Assembly (NCBI RefSeq): GCF_021117275.1
Contig: NZ_CP088245.1
Location: forward strand, 4,838,001 to 4,902,000
Reading direction: 5' to 3'
Source: Metabacillus sp. B2-18
GTDB lineage: Bacteria > Bacillota > Bacilli > Bacillales > Bacillaceae
Length of the DNA: 64,000 bases
Part shown: piece after piece, positions 1 through 10,182 of the stretch
How positions within the stretch are numbered: the first letter of the stretch is position 1
How the letters are laid out: each line of letters opens with the position of its first letter
Notes under the pieces: model-generated
Databases searched by the model: none
What the model saw: the letters and a program-made list of their open reading frames with translations, nothing else
What the model was told of the DNA's origin: nothing
Translations under genes and position numbers: made by a program

Positions 1-1991
1 CGGTATTTATAAACCCCAGGCTCATCACTATAAGCAAATTCAAAGCCCATAATTCTCGGATAATTCGGCTCATCTACAACATACGCATAAGGAACTTCAA
101 TATCATTTCCATCTTGCTGTAATTTTAACCACCCTTGATGAATACCTGGCGTTAACTGACTTGGAGTAAGATCTAGGCTTATTTCAACCTGCTTTTTCTC
201 ACCTGGCTTGATGTTTATATTTTTTGGCAGTTCCCACCTAACCCCAGGTTTATTTTTCGGCATATCAAAATAGATATGTTCTTCTTTATTTGATTGATTA
301 TCTATTGTAATTTTTACTGTTTTTTTCGTTCGTGGATGATTTGTTTCATACTGTCCAAATGTTAATGAACCTGGATATACAAGAACTTTTGCCTCAACAG
401 CTTCTTTAATATTAATTCTTCCAGCACCTTGTTCATTTGGCTTTAACACTTTTTCATTATCATTTGTTAATTTTGTTGCCGTGTTCATTAAGGACGCTTT
501 TATTTGCTCCGGATTCCAATCTGGGTGGGCCTGCTTGATTAGTGCGCATGCTCCTGCCACATGTGGCGCTGCCATGCTCGTTCCATGTAATGCTAAATAA
601 CCATCAGGAACAGTGCTTTCAATTGCTACACCCGGCGCGACAACATCTGGCTTTATCGCCCATGTACTTGTAACAGGACCTCGCGAGCTAAAATCAGCAA
701 GCTGGTCTTCTTCTTTCTTATACTCTGTTCGTATACTAGGATGCTGCTTCAGCTGCTTTCTAATCGCCGCCCCATCTTCTTTCGATATGGAGGCAACCGG
801 TATATCAAGCGGTATCTCCAATGCCCCCGCAAAATTTCCTTTTACATTATTAGAAATGAGCACTGCTTTAGCTCCTTGTTCTTTTGCATTTAGCACTTTT
901 TCGGTAAAAGAGATTTTCCCTCTTTCCACTAAAACTATTTTTCCTCTCACGGAATCTTTCATATCTTCTTTATAACCTAAAGCTGCATCAACAATCTCGT
1001 CTAACCCTTTTAATTGCCATGACTCCGCTCCTTGCAATGAGTGAATGGTGATCCCTTCTTTTATTCCGCCCACTTTTAGATAAGGCATATGTAGCGGAGG
1101 TGAAGACGCACCAACAGAGATCGCTTTTGAAGATGTTCCTGGAGAACCTACTGTCCAAAGGCCAGGACCTGAATTTCCGCTAGAAGTAACGGCAACAATT
1201 CCTGCTTCAACAGCTCGATCAAGCGCCAAACTTGTCGGCCAATCCGGACCATTCACATTGTTACCTAGCGATAAGTTGATAATATCTACTTTATCTTTTA
1301 TCGCTCGATCAATTGCAGCAATCACTTGATCAGATGTTCCCATACCACCGGGTCCGAGCGCGCGATAAGCCACAATTTCTGCTTCCGGTGCCACACCTTT
1401 CAGTTTTCCATTAGCGGCAATAATTCCGGCTACATGTGTCCCATGAATTGTTTCACTTCCGTCCTGAGCCATTGTTTCCATCGGATCTTGGTCACCATCT
1501 ATAACATCAAAGCCACCAAGATAACTTCTTCTTAAATCAGGATGATGATAATCAACACCCGTATCAATCACAGCAACCTTTATTCCCTCACCAGTTAAGC
1601 GATGATCACTTCGATCAAATAAGCCTCTCACATCCTCACCACCGATGAACGGAACACTTTCATCAATCTGTGATGCATAAGAAACGACAGAACTGGAATG
1701 AATAACGGCCGGATCTTTTTTCAAAGTCATGATGTCATCGGTTCTACCTTCAATTGAAAAGCCATAAAAAACATGCTGATAGGTTTGGTTGATCGTTAGT
1801 CGAGAGAAGCCTTCTATCTTTTTTTGGAAAGAATGAAAATCCTCTTTTTTGACGATTACCATAACTTTTTGAATTTCTTCTTGTGTTTTATTTGGAAGTG
1901 GAGGCCTGTTTGGAAAGGTTTCTCCAATTGCCATGTTAGGAAAACAAATTGTTGTCACAAGCATGATGTAAAGTACTTTTTTTATTCCCAT
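1..1991 (-). CDS. vpr: Vpr-like secreted subtilisin-family serine protease (3' end outside window)
   Basis: Reading the minus strand from ATG at 1991 gives an open frame of about 663 codons that runs off the window edge, so the C-terminus is missing. AAAGGAGGTGG lies 7-8 bases before the start. The N-terminus is a signal peptide, followed by an inhibitor-I9-like propeptide (about residues 42-105). The peptidase S8 domain shows the catalytic triad: Asp143 in IDTGVD, His183 in HGTHVAG and Ser472 in GTSMAAPH. A PA (protease-associated) domain is inserted between the His and Ser blocks, and a beta-rich region follows, as in B. subtilis Vpr. It should degrade extracellular protein for nutrition. 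It is convergent with nothing visible here and lies downstream of upp, which is not its B. subtilis position. Vpr assignment rests on layout; another PA-containing subtilase is possible. Confidence 0.88.
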   Translation of the reverse strand, partial: MGIKKVLYIMLVTTICFPNMAIGETFPNRPPLPNKTQEEIQKVMVIVKKEDFHSFQKKIEGFSRLTINQTYQHVFYGFSIEGRTDDIMTLKKDPAVIHSSSVVSYASQIDESVPFIGGEDVRGLFDRSDHRLTGEGIKVAVIDTGVDYHHPDLRRSYLGGFDVIDGDQDPMETMAQDGSETIHGTHVAGIIAANGKLKGVAPEAEIVAYRALGPGGMGTSDQVIAAIDRAIKDKVDIINLSLGNNVNGPDWPTSLALDRAVEAGIVAVTSSGNSGPGLWTVGSPGTSSKAISVGASSPPLHMPYLKVGGIKEGITIHSLQGAESWQLKGLDEIVDAALGYKEDMKDSVRGKIVLVERGKISFTEKVLNAKEQGAKAVLISNNVKGNFAGALEIPLDIPVASISKEDGAAIRKQLKQHPSIRTEYKKEEDQLADFSSRGPVTSTWAIKPDVVAPGVAIESTVPDGYLALHGTSMAAPHVAGACALIKQAHPDWNPEQIKASLMNTATKLTNDNEKVLKPNEQGAGRINIKEAVEAKVLVYPGSLTFGQYETNHPRTKKTVKITIDNQSNKEEHIYFDMPKNKPGVRWELPKNINIKPGEKKQVEISLDLTPSQLTPGIHQGWLKLQQDGNDIEVPYAYVVDEPNYPRIMGFEFAYSDEPGVYKY

Positions 1992-2039
1992 CTTGTTCCA
2001 CCTCCTTTATAGTTTGTTCGCTCATGGAAAAAACATGTA

Positions 2040-2084
2040 CAAAAAAAGGCCAGAATCTAACAACTGTGTTAGATCTGACCTTAT
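2040..2084 (-). terminator. Rho-independent terminator of upp
   Basis: On the minus strand AGGTCAGATCTAACA pairs with TGTTAGATTCTGGCCT (one bulge or mismatch region) and is followed by a run of seven T. It starts 8 bases after the upp stop codon. Confidence 0.85.
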
Positions 2085-2091
2085 CTTTCTT

Positions 2092-2757
<666 letters not shown>

Positions 2758-2905
2758 TTACAGAAAAAAATGCATAGTTTCAAGCGAGTTCGTCTTATTT
2801 CTACATATATTGAAAAAACATGCCAGAACTTAGAGGAAAACCCTCTGTCTTTGTCGAAAATTTCAATATATAAGGTTTATCGTTAGTTAAGAAAGGCTGA
2901 TCATC

Positions 2906-5131
2906 ATGAAAGCATACCAGGACCACCATAAGGCCTATACGATCTCATTTATTTATACTTTCGTACCGTTACTCTTGTTATACCTCATTCAATTTCAATT
3001 TCAATCTTTTTATGATCCTAAAAATCATTTAAGTATACACTTAATTCTTGAAACGTATAGTGTGTTTATCTCGTTCATTATTTTTGTTTTTGGATGGAAG
3101 GCCTTTGGTCATAACCCACCAACTACCTTGCTATTTGTGCCCTTTGTATTTTTAGCTGTCGGCTATTTTGATTTTATGCACACAATAACCTATTCGGGTA
3201 TGCCTCCGTTATTTGTTGAGAGTTCAATCAATAAGACTGCTTGGTTTTGGGTCGTTGCACGAGCAATCGAAGCCATTTCCTTGGCAATATTATTTTTTTA
3301 TGATGAGAAAACTGTAAGGAATCTTAACAGAAAATTGATCCTATTAGGTACGCTTATTTTTCTTGCATTACTAACTGTTTTGATTTATACCTTCGGACCT
3401 CAAGCTCCCCAATTAATCATTGAAGGAACCGGACCAACACCTTTTAAAAATGTACTTGAATATGTTTTTAATGGCTTGCATTTCCTCTCATTTATTTTAG
3501 TTTTACGCAAATTAAACCATGTGAAAACAGATTCAAACATCTATTTAATATTTGCTTTTGTTCTTTTAATAATAGGCGGATTTCAAATTACGTTATATCA
3601 AAGCGTACATGATTTAGTAAATATTATTGGACATGTTTACAAAGCGATTGCCTACACCTTTATTTACCGGGCGTTTTTCTATTCTAATCTTCACTTAACG
3701 TTTGTACATAAAGAAAAGGCGGAGAAGAACCTAGCCGCTACACAAGGAATATTAGAATCATTTTTCACACACACACCTGATAGTATTGCTCTTTGTGATC
3801 AAAACGGGAATGTTGTTAAAGTTAACAAAGGCTTTGAAAAGCTTACTAAATTAAAATCTGAACAAGTTCTAGGAACACCACTTTCAAAAACGTTTCCACT
3901 ATTTGAAAAGGAATTGAATGTTCTAATTAAGGAAGTATTAAAAGGGAACAGAATGATTGATTATGAAATTGGAGCAAAACCTCCTAGTTCAATTAGAGTA
4001 AACTTTACGATATACCCTATTTATTTCGATGAGTATATTCAATTTGCTGCTATAGCAAGGGATATAACTGAGGAAAGAGTCGCTAAAGAAAAGCTTAAGC
4101 AAGTTGAAGAAGAGTTAAAAGAAATGATACAAGAGCATCAAGGAGTTTTTGCTAAATTTAAAAAGATTGATGATTATTTTACGATTACTCTTTGCCACGG
4201 AGAGCTTCTAAATGATATGGGAATCTCCAGTGATATTGTTGGCTTTACCTTATATCCCGGCAGTTGTGGTCATCTCGGCACAACAATCTATTCAAATTTA
4301 CAAAAAGCATGGGAAGGAAACGAAAGAACCTTTGAGTTTGAAAGACATACAGGCATTTATGCCGTAACTCTGAAACCGATTCTTCGTAATTTTGAAGTAC
4401 AGGAAATTATCGGCTCCTGTATAGACATTACAAAATTAAAGAAAACCGAAGATCTCCTAAGAAAATCAGAAAAGCTCGCTGTAGTTGGAGAGATGGCAGC
4501 TGGTATTGCCCATGAAATTAGAAATCCGTTAACTACCTTAAAAGGTTTTACCCAAATCTTAGGTAAGGATGCCCAAGAGAGAGAGAAGCAATTTGTTGAT
4601 CTTATGCTCTCAGAGTTAAGCCGGATCGAACTAATTACTAATGATTTTATGATTCTTGCAAAGCCACAAGCAATTAAATATCAAGAACATGATTTAAGAA
4701 AGATAGTTAATCACGTCTTAACCATCATTGAACCCCAAGCTATACTCAACAATATAGAGATTATTAGTAGAAATACGTCTGTGGAAGAAATTCCTATCAT
4801 ATGTGATGAAAACCAGTTAAAACAAGTCTTTATTAATTTAATAAAAAATGCAATAGAATCAATGCCAGCCGGCGGTCAGCTCGATGTGTCAGTGGAACTA
4901 TCTCACAACGGATATGTTACCATCAACATAAAAGATACTGGCTGTGGCATTCCAGAACATGTGATCACCCGACTAGGGGAACCTTTTTACACATTAAAAG
5001 AAAAAGGCACAGGATTAGGTCTAATGGTAAGCTTCCGTATTATCGAGGCACATAAAGGGAAAATTGAATTTAGTAGTAAAGAAAATGCCGGTACAAAGGT
5101 TGAAATTAAGTTACCGCTGAAATCAGTATAA
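2906..5131 (+). CDS. MASE3-domain PAS sensor histidine kinase
   Basis: Membrane sensor kinase of 741 residues. Residues 1-265 carry about seven to eight hydrophobic segments and resemble the MASE3 membrane sensor domain. Two PAS-type domains follow (about 275-395 and 405-515). The HisKA domain has the phosphoacceptor His536 in AAGIAHEIRNPLTTLKGF, and the HATPase_c domain (about 635-741) shows the N box (NLIKNAIESM) and G boxes (DTGCGIP, GTGLGL). The architecture and the H-box resemble sporulation kinases (KinA/KinB/KinE group) that feed the Spo0F-Spo0A phosphorelay. No response regulator gene is adjacent, which fits an orphan kinase; spo0F lies about 36 kb away in this window. The start is preceded by GAAAGG. 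The signal sensed is unknown, and assignment to the phosphorelay is inference. Confidence 0.85.
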   Translation: MKAYQDHHKAYTISFIYTFVPLLLLYLIQFQFQSFYDPKNHLSIHLILETYSVFISFIIFVFGWKAFGHNPPTTLLFVPFVFLAVGYFDFMHTITYSGMPPLFVESSINKTAWFWVVARAIEAISLAILFFYDEKTVRNLNRKLILLGTLIFLALLTVLIYTFGPQAPQLIIEGTGPTPFKNVLEYVFNGLHFLSFILVLRKLNHVKTDSNIYLIFAFVLLIIGGFQITLYQSVHDLVNIIGHVYKAIAYTFIYRAFFYSNLHLTFVHKEKAEKNLAATQGILESFFTHTPDSIALCDQNGNVVKVNKGFEKLTKLKSEQVLGTPLSKTFPLFEKELNVLIKEVLKGNRMIDYEIGAKPPSSIRVNFTIYPIYFDEYIQFAAIARDITEERVAKEKLKQVEEELKEMIQEHQGVFAKFKKIDDYFTITLCHGELLNDMGISSDIVGFTLYPGSCGHLGTTIYSNLQKAWEGNERTFEFERHTGIYAVTLKPILRNFEVQEIIGSCIDITKLKKTEDLLRKSEKLAVVGEMAAGIAHEIRNPLTTLKGFTQILGKDAQEREKQFVDLMLSELSRIELITNDFMILAKPQAIKYQEHDLRKIVNHVLTIIEPQAILNNIEIISRNTSVEEIPIICDENQLKQVFINLIKNAIESMPAGGQLDVSVELSHNGYVTINIKDTGCGIPEHVITRLGEPFYTLKEKGTGLGLMVSFRIIEAHKGKIEFSSKENAGTKVEIKLPLKSV

Positions 5132-5133
5132 AA

Positions 5134-5172
5134 AGAGAGACCAACTTCATCATTCGAAGTTGGTCTCTTTCT
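5134..5172. terminator. bidirectional terminator between sensor kinase and glyA
   Basis: A 13-bp perfect stem, AGAGACCAACTTC with GAAGTTGGTCTCT, has a short loop and is flanked by A-rich sequence on the left and T-rich sequence on the right, so it can end transcripts from both converging genes. Confidence 0.88.
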
Positions 5173-5174
5173 TT

Positions 5175-6416
5175 TTATAAGTTACGGTATAAAGGGAACT
5201 TGCTTGTTAAGTTTTCAACGCGTTGTTTCGCTTCAGCAAGCTTCGCTTCATCTTCGTGATTTTTTAATGCAAACGCAATAATGCTTCCGATCTCATCCAT
5301 TTCTTCTAAACCAAAGCCACGGCTTGTTACAGCAGCAGTTCCGATACGGATTCCACTTGTTACGAATGGGCTTTCTGTTTCAAATGGAATTGTGTTTTTA
5401 TTAACAGTAACTCCGATTTCATCTAATACGTGCTCAGCCACTTTACCAGTTAACTGAAGAGAACGAACATCTACTAATAATAAGTGGTTATCAGTACCAC
5501 CAGATACAAGTGTTAAACCTTCTGATTGAAGCTTTTCTGCTAAACGTTTTGCATTATCAATGATGTTTTGAGCATATGTTTTAAAGCTATCTTGAAGAGT
5601 TTCACCAAATGATACAGCTTTTGCTGCGATAACATGCATAAGCGGTCCACCTTGGATACCAGGGAAGATTGATTTATCAATTTTCTTACCGAACTCTTCT
5701 TTACAAAGAATCATCCCACCACGTGGTCCACGAAGTGTTTTGTGTGTAGTCGTTGTTACGAAATCTGCGTATGGCACTGGGTTTTCATGAAGTCCTGCAG
5801 CAACAAGACCAGCGATATGTGCCATATCCACCATGAAGTAAGCACCCACTTCATCAGCGATTTCACGGAATTTTTTGAAGTCGATTGCTCTTGGGTATGC
5901 ACTTGCACCAGCAACGATTAACTTTGGCTTGTGAAGTCTAGCTTTTTCTAACACATCTTCATAGTTGATGCGGTGAGTTTCTTCGTCAACACCATACTCA
6001 ACGAAATTGTATTGAACACCACTGAAGTTAACAGGGCTACCATGTGTTAAGTGACCACCGTGAGATAAGTTCATTCCAAGAACTGTATCACCATGCTCTA
6101 AAATTGTGAAATAAACACCCATGTTTGCTTGTGCACCAGAGTGAGGCTGAACGTTCACATACTCAGCTCCGAAGATTTCCTTCGCACGGTCTCTTGCGAT
6201 ATCTTCAACAACGTCCACATGCTCACAACCACCATAATAACGACGACCTGGATAACCTTCTGCATATTTGTTTGTAAGAACAGATCCTTGAGCTTCCATT
6301 ACTGCTTCACTAACAAAGTTTTCAGAGGCAATAAGTTCAATCTTAGTTTCTTGACGAGTACGTTCTAACTGAATGGCTTCAAATACTTTTGCATCTTGTT
6401 CTGGTAAATGTTTCAT
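5175..6416 (-). CDS. glyA: serine hydroxymethyltransferase
   Basis: Cytosolic PLP enzyme interconverting serine plus tetrahydrofolate with glycine plus 5,10-methylene-THF, the main one-carbon source. The 413-residue length is standard. The PLP lysine is Lys226 in the [14 protein letters not shown] block; the N-terminal block [10 protein letters not shown] and the [13 protein letters not shown] segment are typical. GAAGGGAGATACGAACG precedes the ATG. It is upstream of upp in the same direction but separated by the inserted kinase gene. Its upstream neighbour ywlG, normally adjacent, has been pushed 4.4 kb away by the IS and repeat island. Confidence 0.98.
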   Translation of the reverse strand: MKHLPEQDAKVFEAIQLERTRQETKIELIASENFVSEAVMEAQGSVLTNKYAEGYPGRRYYGGCEHVDVVEDIARDRAKEIFGAEYVNVQPHSGAQANMGVYFTILEHGDTVLGMNLSHGGHLTHGSPVNFSGVQYNFVEYGVDEETHRINYEDVLEKARLHKPKLIVAGASAYPRAIDFKKFREIADEVGAYFMVDMAHIAGLVAAGLHENPVPYADFVTTTTHKTLRGPRGGMILCKEEFGKKIDKSIFPGIQGGPLMHVIAAKAVSFGETLQDSFKTYAQNIIDNAKRLAEKLQSEGLTLVSGGTDNHLLLVDVRSLQLTGKVAEHVLDEIGVTVNKNTIPFETESPFVTSGIRIGTAAVTSRGFGLEEMDEIGSIIAFALKNHEDEAKLAEAKQRVENLTSKFPLYRNL

Positions 6417-6542
6417 TCGTTCGTATCTCCCTTCATTTAAAAAACAGTTGGTATTGGTTTTTCATCGAACTCTTTCACAACGTATAATTCCATCTATATT
6501 TTACACGCTAATGCGTTGGAATGTAAAAGATTTTCTGAAATA

Positions 6543-6571
6543 ATTGTGAAGTTTTTCGGGTTTCGTGTCAA
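6543..6571 (-). promoter_or_regulatory. probable sigma-A promoter of glyA
   Basis: On the minus strand TTGACA (6571-6566) and CACAAT (6548-6543) are separated by exactly 17 bases, about 125 bases upstream of glyA. A weak inverted repeat (TTTTACA with TGTAAAA around CGCATTAGCG) lies in the leader. A PurR box pair, expected for glyA in B. subtilis, was not convincing. Confidence 0.5.
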
Positions 6572-7001
6572 ACTTTGTGTTAAAAGCGAATATTATATGT
6601 AGTTGATAATGCAAACATTCGGTTGAATAACACCCTCATGTTTATAATATACAACCTATTGTCGTTACTTTTTCTCACAATGTCAACCATAATAATAGAA
6701 TATTTTGAGACTTCTTAAAAAATGTTTTGAGGTAACCGTTTGCAGGTGTTGTGACGGTTTTAGTATGGCTTAGGGTGGGAAGATTACGCTGGTGAATTCA
6801 CAAAAATGTTTTATAACTTAAGGTAGTATGATTGAGATCTATAGTATGTTACAGGAGGGGGATTAGATTTGGATTGGATTGGGAAGTTGTGGACTTGGTA
6901 GTTACGTGTATTGGAGTGTTGTGTGAGTGTATGATATTGATATAGAAAATTGTGGCGAAGAAACTATAGTGAGATGAATTCTGCTTGGTGGATCAGGGCT
7001 T
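6572..7001. other. non-coding stretch upstream of the repeat array
   Basis: About 430 bases without a credible gene. It holds AT-rich sequence, then a G-rich stretch (6820-6960) with stops in all frames. A strong-looking GGAGGGGG precedes an 11-codon TTG frame (6869-6901) that I do not accept as a gene. It looks like decayed DNA at the edge of the accessory island. Confidence 0.5.
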
Positions 7002-7200
7002 GTCCTAGTTCTCGTTGGATCGAGACATGATTTTACTTGTCTGACCTGTTTTTGTCCCGATTCTCGCGCTATCGGGACACCACTTGACTTTCCATACCCG
7101 TTCTTGTCCCGATTCTCGTGTTATCGGGACACCACTTGACTTTCCATACCCGTTCTTGTCCCGATTCTCGTGTTATCGGGACAAAACTTAACTCTCCATA
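7002..7200. repeat. 52-bp tandem hairpin array 1, left part
   Basis: Four units begin at 7002, 7054, 7106 and 7158, exactly 52 bases apart. Each has a 25-bp hairpin core, GTCCCGAT-9 nt-ATCGGGAC, then a 27-bp spacer ending ACTTGACTTTCCATACC or similar. The first unit is degenerate (GTCCTAGT...ATCGAGAC). The array is cut at 7200 by the IS256 pair and resumes at 10183. Confidence 0.93.
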
Positions 7201-7311
7201 GTCAAGTCCAGAATATTGTGTAAATTTAATACAATGTTTTCAACTACTACATTTGGATATGTGTATTATCCCCTACATTTTTTTTTGCGTAAATTCCATG
7301 GGCTTTCACTT

Positions 7312-7369
7312 ACATATCCAGGGAAGGCTGTCAAAGGTTCCTCACTTTGACAGTCTTTCCTGGATATGT
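7312..7369. other. long hairpin downstream of the transposase in element A
   Basis: Arms 7312-7336 and 7345-7369 pair over 25 bases with two mismatches; each contains ACATATCCAGG and CTGTCAAAG. The loop is 8 bases. It lies between the transposase stop and the left terminal repeat. No clear T run follows on the minus strand, so it is not a standard terminator. Confidence 0.8.
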
Positions 7370-7399
7370 GATCATTCCATAATGGAAGCTACGAAAAAA

Positions 7400-8566
7400 T
7401 TAGCATCTTCTTATAGATTTTGTAGAGTAAACAGATTCTTGGTATTCCATTAAAACAGCTCCTACTAAACGAAAAGCAGATTGTGTGTTTGGGAAGATAC
7501 GAATAACTCTTTCTCTTCTTCGTACTTCTTGATTTAATCGTTCAAGAGAGTTCGTACTTCGTATATGAGGGCGCATATTCACTGGATGATTCATATATTG
7601 AATGGTATCTTCGAACCCTTCATCGAAAATAGTAAGAGCCTTTTCGTACTTTGGATTATTTCCAAATTGAGTCATCAGTTCATTCTTAAAGGTTCTGATA
7701 TCTTCAACAGTGATTGCCTCAAACACACGCTTGATCATCATACGAATATCAGCTGAATCCTTTTTGGGCAACTTTTCAATAATGTTCCTTTTAAAATGAA
7801 CATTACACCTTTGCCAGCTAGTACCTAAAAATTCACGTTGTATGGCTTTTTGTAAGCCTTGGTGAGCATCTGATATCACTAGTTTCGGAGACTGAAGTCC
7901 TCGTGATTTTAGCTGTTGAAGGAAGCGACTCCAACTCTCGTAATTCTCTGCATGATCAATACTTAGACCAAGTATTTCACGCTGGCCCTTATCTGTAATA
8001 GCTGTGGCAATATAAACAGCCTTTGAGACCACCTTATGGTGTTCTCTCACTTTGATATACATGGCATCTACAAAAAGATAGGGATAATATTTGACGTTTA
8101 AAGGACGCTTTGCCCAATCATTTACGATTGGATCTAATTTCAAGGTCAATGAAGAAACAAACGATTTTGAGACAGATTTACCACATAGCTGTTCAACTAT
8201 TTGTGTTACCTTGCGTGTTGAGACCCCATTAATAACCATTTCCAACATGGAGATCACTAAAGCTTGATCACATCTAGCATATTTTTCAAAAACTGTAGTC
8301 GAAAACTCACCATCACGAGTTCTCGGCACCTTGAGTTGTATCTTGCCGATACTCATAATTAATTCACGTTCATAGTAGCCGTTGCGATAGTCACGACGGG
8401 CTGCAGAGCGTTCATAAGAAGCAGCATGTAGATAATCATCTCTCTCTTTTTCCATAAACTCATTTAAGACCAAAACAATTGCTGATTTAACTACTGCATC
8501 AATATCAGAATTTAATACAGAATCTTTTAAAACTTCCAAATCTAGGTTAAACTGTAACTGGGTCAT
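7400..8566 (-). CDS. IS256-family (mutator type) transposase, element A
   Basis: DDE transposase of 388 residues, normal for the family, and apparently intact. It moves the surrounding element. The N-terminal half contains VLVLNEFMEKERDDYL and RNGYYERELIMSIG; the catalytic core has the first Asp in LFVDAMYIKVREH, the second in LVISDAHQGLQKAI, the WQRCNVHFKRN block and the Glu in RSTNSLERLNQEVRRR. Start ATG follows AAAGAGGAATAAG. It is about two-thirds identical by eye to the transposase of element B, so the two are different elements and not a recent duplication. Confidence 0.95.
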   Translation of the reverse strand: MTQLQFNLDLEVLKDSVLNSDIDAVVKSAIVLVLNEFMEKERDDYLHAASYERSAARRDYRNGYYERELIMSIGKIQLKVPRTRDGEFSTTVFEKYARCDQALVISMLEMVINGVSTRKVTQIVEQLCGKSVSKSFVSSLTLKLDPIVNDWAKRPLNVKYYPYLFVDAMYIKVREHHKVVSKAVYIATAITDKGQREILGLSIDHAENYESWSRFLQQLKSRGLQSPKLVISDAHQGLQKAIQREFLGTSWQRCNVHFKRNIIEKLPKKDSADIRMMIKRVFEAITVEDIRTFKNELMTQFGNNPKYEKALTIFDEGFEDTIQYMNHPVNMRPHIRSTNSLERLNQEVRRRERVIRIFPNTQSAFRLVGAVLMEYQESVYSTKSIRRC

Positions 8567-8744
8567 CTTATTCCTCTTTTCATGTTTATCGTAGCTGAAA
8601 ACATTGTAGCCAAGAGTGAATAAAATGAACCCTTTTTCTTTTTACACAATTATACGGACTTAATCTCCATTAGTCAAGTCCATATTCTTGTGTAAAAGTG
8701 TCAACAATGGTTTTCAACTTATTTAAAACGTGTATAGTAAGCAA

Positions 8745-8874
8745 GAATTATTTCGAATTTACATTGAGGGGCGGGCATGATAGCCTGGAGGGCAAGCCAG
8801 GGGTTGTAAAACTCCTGGCTTCCTGGCTTAACATCATGCCCGCTGGAGGCTCAATGTCAATTCGAAATTAGGAA
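8745..8874. other. ~130-bp imperfect palindrome inside element B
   Basis: The arms include TTTCGAATT and AATTCGAAA, CATTGAG and CTCAATG, GCGGGCATGAT and ATCATGCCCGC, and AAGCCAGG and CCTGGCTT, in nested order around a loop near 8805-8811. It is GC-rich compared with the rest of the element and lies between the transposase stop and the left terminal repeat, the same place as the unrelated hairpin of element A. Confidence 0.85.
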
Positions 8875-8904
8875 TTACCACTAGATTTTGATAGTGGTTT
8901 TGGC

Positions 8905-10083
8905 CTACATTTTTCTTGGTTTCCCTCTTGTAATTTGCTTCTTTGCTTGTTCCTCATTGACTTGCATAAGAACAGCTCCTATCAATCTAAATGCAGATTG
9001 AGTATTCGGAAATATACGGATAACTTGTTCTCTTCTTCGAACCTCTTGATTGAGGCGTTCCAATGAATTAGTACTTCTTATAAATTGTTGAAACCTAACT
9101 GGTTCATTTAAGTATTGAACGGCATCTTCGAAGCCATCCTCTAATGTTTGAATGGCTTTCTCGATCTTAGGATTTTCTCCAAAACGTTCAATAAATTCAT
9201 CTTTAAATTGTCGTGCATCTTCAACACTGACAGCCTCAAAGATTCTCTTTAACCCTAGTTTTTCTTCTTCAATCCCTTTCTTTGGCATCACATTAAAGAT
9301 GTTTCGCTTTAGATGGACTGTACAGCGTTGCCAAACAGTTCCAACAAACACCTCTTTTAGAGCCTTCTTTAGGCCAGCGTGTGCATCGGTTATGAATAGT
9401 TTAGGGGATTGAACACCTCGTGATTGAAGGTGTAGAAGAAATGCCTTCCATGCATCATAACTTTCCACATGATCTACTCTTATACCTAGTACTTCTCGTT
9501 GGTTATCTCCCGTTATGGCAGTCGCGATATAAACAGCTTTAGGCACAACACGATTATGTTCACGAACTTTGATATACATGGCGTCCGCGAAGATATAAGG
9601 ATAATAGATTGTATTTAACGGGCGATTTGCCCATGCCTGTACGATTGGATCTAGCTTTTCTGTGAGGGAAGATACAAACGATTTTGAAACACTTTCTCCA
9701 CAAAGCTGCTGAACAACATTCTTTACTTTTCGAGTAGAAACTCCATTTACAACCATTTCAAGCATAGAAAGGACAAACGCCTGGTCACACCGTGCATATT
9801 TTTCAAAGACGGATGGTGAAAAGTCTCCTTTACGTGTACGAGGAACTTTTAAACTTACTCTACCAATACTTAGAATAAGGTCACGATCATAGTAGCCATT
9901 TCGAGAATCAAAACGTTCAGAAGAACGTTCATAAGCTCCAACCTGTAAGTGGTCATCTCGTTCTTTCTCCATCACAGAATTTAACACAAGGACGATTGAA
10001 GCTTTGATGACAGCATCAATATCAGAATTCATTACAGATTCTTTTAAATTGTCAAGATTTAGGTTAAACTGAAATTGAGTCAA
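8905..10083 (-). CDS. IS256-family (mutator type) transposase, element B
   Basis: DDE transposase of 392 residues. The start is set at a TTG (10083) because GTGGAGGAATTAATT precedes it and the protein then begins LTQFQFNLNLDNLK, aligning with MTQLQFNLDLEVLK of element A; an upstream in-frame ATG at 10167 lies almost at the terminal repeat. Catalytic blocks are FADAMYIKVREHN (Asp), FITDAHAGLKKAL (Asp), WQRCTVHLKRN and RSTNSLERLNQEVRRR (Glu). No stop or frameshift is seen, so it may be active. It ends in basic residues (KKQITRGKPRKM). Confidence 0.94.
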   Translation of the reverse strand: MTQFQFNLNLDNLKESVMNSDIDAVIKASIVLVLNSVMEKERDDHLQVGAYERSSERFDSRNGYYDRDLILSIGRVSLKVPRTRKGDFSPSVFEKYARCDQAFVLSMLEMVVNGVSTRKVKNVVQQLCGESVSKSFVSSLTEKLDPIVQAWANRPLNTIYYPYIFADAMYIKVREHNRVVPKAVYIATAITGDNQREVLGIRVDHVESYDAWKAFLLHLQSRGVQSPKLFITDAHAGLKKALKEVFVGTVWQRCTVHLKRNIFNVMPKKGIEEEKLGLKRIFEAVSVEDARQFKDEFIERFGENPKIEKAIQTLEDGFEDAVQYLNEPVRFQQFIRSTNSLERLNQEVRRREQVIRIFPNTQSAFRLIGAVLMQVNEEQAKKQITRGKPRKM

Positions 10084-10182
10084 AATTAATTCCTCCACAA
10101 GGTTTTTCGTCGCTGATAACCATTGTGACCAAAAGGAATTAATTTGACTCTTTTTGTTTTTACACAATTATACGGACTTAAT

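Larger units (their letters stand above)
7201..8664 (-). mobile_element. IS256-family insertion sequence A
   Basis: The left end (7201, GTCAAGTCCAGAATATTGTG) and right end (8664, inverted ATTAAGTCCGTATAATTGTG) form imperfect terminal inverted repeats of about 26 bp around a single transposase gene, 1464 bp in total. It is inserted in the spacer of hairpin array 1 and abuts element B with only 8 bases (CTCCATTA) between them. Confidence 0.85.
8673..10182 (-). mobile_element. IS256-family insertion sequence B
   Basis: The left end (8673, GTCAAGTCCATATTCTTGTG) and right end (10182, inverted ATTAAGTCCGTATAATTGTG) match those of element A, with one transposase gene between them, 1510 bp. The outer flanks of the A-B pair are CTCTCCATA (7192-7200) and CTTTCCATT (10183-10191). 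Removing the pair and one 9-bp flank puts the next hairpin core exactly 52 bases after the last one, as expected for a 9-bp target duplication. Confidence 0.85.

Noticed and set aside
6417..6640. PurR box pair upstream of glyA
   Set aside because: Single CCGAA-type matches exist but no inverted pair 16-17 bases apart.
6869..6901. Trp-rich 10-residue peptide after a strong GGAGGGGG
   Set aside because: TTG start, spacing a little long, no attenuator or downstream gene in that direction; probably chance in G-rich DNA.
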